Below the pieces are notes generated by a model. The model was not told the origin of the DNA. It was given only the letters and a program-made list of their open reading frames with translations, and did no database searches. From an uncultured Ruminococcus sp. (GTDB lineage: Bacteria; Bacillota; Clostridia; Oscillospirales; Ruminococcaceae): a stretch of DNA of 6,729 nt. The stretch spans positions 1-6,729 of the forward strand of contig CAMWLD010000127.1 of the NCBI GenBank assembly GCA_947175005.1, in the 5' to 3' direction. Below, in pieces: positions 5,792-6,729 of the stretch (position 1 is the stretch's first letter; each line of letters begins with the position of its first letter). Both the position numbers and the translations under genes were made by a program.

Positions 5792-5806
5792 TGTAAAATG
5801 TTTACA
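5792..5806. repeat. Inverted repeat TGTAAA-ATG-TTTACA in the AraC-type gene leader
   Basis: Two perfect 6-base arms (5792-5797 and 5801-5806) flank ATG. The half-sites resemble the TTTACA side of the LacI-type operator at 5621-5642, but the odd 3-base centre differs from the central CG of that site. It ends 11 bases before AGGAGG and could be an operator or a small RNA hairpin. Confidence 0.4.
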
Positions 5807-5829
5807 GACGGCAAAAAGGAGGTGTACTT

Positions 5830-6702
5830 ATGGATTGGATAAAAAGCTTTCAAGGGTCTATCGACTACATCGAAGAGCATATGACCGAGCCTTTGGAGAT
5901 CAGCGATATTGCTGCGCAGATGAACATTTCTGCGTTTTATTATCAGAAGATTTTTTCTATTCTCTGCGGATTTCCTCTGGGAGAATATATCCGTAACTGC
6001 AGGCTTGCGCTTGCCGGCGGCGAACTGCTTGCTACAGAGGAAAAAATCATTGATATTGCCATGAAATACGGCTATGACAGTCCCGAGGGCTTTACGAGAG
6101 CATTTGTAAAATTCCATGGGATAACTCCAAGTGCAGTGCGAAAGGGCGGAAAGGTACGCTCCTTTGCAAAACTTGCCGTTGAAATTTCAGTGAAAGGCGG
6201 TAGTATTATGGACTACAAAATCATGAAAAAGGAAGCATTCAGAATTATTGCAACACAGCAGCGGTTTGAGAAAATGGAGGAAATTCAGGGCAGGAAAGAC
6301 ATACCCGAATTCTGGACGGAATGTCACAGCGACGGCACGGTGAAATATCTTACGGAAAACGGCAGAAAGGACGGCGTTCTCGGCAGCAGCGTTGTGGGAA
6401 TGTGTATGGAGGACTCTACGGTTGTAAAGGATTTTCCATATCTTATCGGTGCAGAGTACGCAGGCGGTGAAGTTCCGGAGGGCTATAAGGTGGTGGATAT
6501 TCCCGCCGCAGAGTGGGCTGTATTCAAGATAGACTACAGCAGCAGCGAAGAGCTGTCGGAAACTGCGCAGCAGACGTGGCACAGGATCTTTGCAGAATTT
6601 TTCCCGTCCTCAAACTACAAGCCTGCGGGCAATTTTGACCTTGAAGTTTACCCAACGGACAGCTATAAGGGCGAGATATGGATATCTGTGGAAAATAAGT
6701 AA
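5830..6702 (+). CDS. AraC-family transcriptional regulator with C-terminal GyrI-like effector domain (290 aa)
   Basis: This is a cytosolic ligand-responsive transcription factor of the Rob/SAV-like layout. The N-terminal AraC domain (about 1-108) has two helix-turn-helix units: LEISDIAAQMNISAFYYQKIF (22-42, in family order) and KIIDIAMKYGYDSPEGFTRAFVKFHGITPS (72-101), with the classic GY-x-SPEGFTRAF second recognition helix. A short linker leads to a GyrI-like small-molecule binding domain (about 127-288). It has typical FWTECHSDG (161-169), an EGYKVVDIPAAEWAVF segment (217-232) and a closing DLEVYPTDSYKGEIWISV (270-287). Such proteins sense hydrophobic or cationic compounds and often activate efflux or stress genes. 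AGGAGGTG seven bases before the ATG gives a very strong start. It is divergent from the binding protein, but a regulatory link is unproven. The gene ends 27 bases before the window edge, with no terminator in view. Confidence 0.93.
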   Translation: MDWIKSFQGSIDYIEEHMTEPLEISDIAAQMNISAFYYQKIFSILCGFPLGEYIRNCRLALAGGELLATEEKIIDIAMKYGYDSPEGFTRAFVKFHGITPSAVRKGGKVRSFAKLAVEISVKGGSIMDYKIMKKEAFRIIATQQRFEKMEEIQGRKDIPEFWTECHSDGTVKYLTENGRKDGVLGSSVVGMCMEDSTVVKDFPYLIGAEYAGGEVPEGYKVVDIPAAEWAVFKIDYSSSEELSETAQQTWHRIFAEFFPSSNYKPAGNFDLEVYPTDSYKGEIWISVENK

Positions 6703-6729
6703 ATCCTACATTTTGGGGGACGTTTGACG

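Larger units (their letters stand above)
5502..5829. other. Divergent regulatory region between the binding protein and the AraC-type regulator
   Basis: These 328 bases hold no gene. They contain the minus-strand promoter, leader and LacI-type operator of the binding-protein gene on the left. On the right are the plus-strand promoter, a leader of about 100 nt, two palindromes and the ribosome site of the AraC-type gene. The stretch 5643-5692 between the two promoters is A/T-rich, with no further element I can support. Confidence 0.7.

Noticed and set aside
5545..6117. A 190-codon open frame on the minus strand across the divergent region and the AraC gene start
   Set aside because: It overlaps strong promoters and the well-supported AraC reading frame, its product has no recognisable motif, and no ribosome site supports its start.
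6180..6189. TGAAATTTCA inside the AraC gene, similar to the palindrome at 5723-5734
   Set aside because: It lies mid-coding and is short and A/T-rich; the resemblance is probably chance.
1..6729. tRNA or rRNA genes, CRISPR arrays, transposases, phage genes, toxin-antitoxin pairs
   Set aside because: No such structure or motif was seen on either strand; the intergenic spaces are short and explained by promoters and terminators.

Overview
The window looks like chromosomal DNA of a Gram-positive anaerobe of the Clostridia, most probably a Ruminococcus-like member of the Oscillospiraceae. The basis is moderate GC, strong GGAGG ribosome sites, sigma-A type promoters with 16-17 bp spacers, a lipoprotein signal peptide on a sugar-type binding protein, and the protein families present. 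Genus-level placement is inference. No RNA gene, insertion sequence, phage gene or CRISPR array is visible.

Layout from left to right. (1) A small-type malic enzyme on the minus strand (14-1186), with its own near-perfect sigma-A promoter. (2) A minus-strand FMN nitroreductase (1412-1921) divergent from a plus-strand HxlR/MarR-like regulator (2066-2413). They share a 144-bp intergenic region where two opposed promoters overlap and AAAGT/ACTTT half-sites repeat; the arrangement recalls the yodB/yodC pair of Bacillus subtilis. (3) An ECF sigma factor (3448-3885) and a membrane-anchored DUF4179-like anti-sigma candidate (2432-3451), both minus strand, joined by an ATGA overlap and converging on hxlR. 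The terminator of this operon lies inside the 3' end of hxlR, and an ECF-like promoter precedes the sigma gene. (4) A minus-strand lipoprotein solute-binding protein of the carbohydrate ABC class (4053-5501) with a strong terminator, and a sigma-A promoter whose -35 box is covered by a LacI/GalR-type palindrome. (5) A divergent plus-strand AraC-type regulator with a C-terminal GyrI-like ligand domain (5830-6702).

Functionally these are independent transcription units rather than one pathway: central carbon metabolism (malate to pyruvate), an electrophile/redox-response pair, a cell-envelope signalling pair, and a probably carbohydrate-responsive binding protein beside a ligand-sensing activator. 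The gene families are all known. What merits a second look is mostly regulatory: the shared HxlR operator region, the candidate autoregulatory ECF promoter, the LacI-type operator without a LacI gene in view, and palindromes in the SBP and AraC leaders. I did not find convincing evidence of an undescribed multi-gene system.
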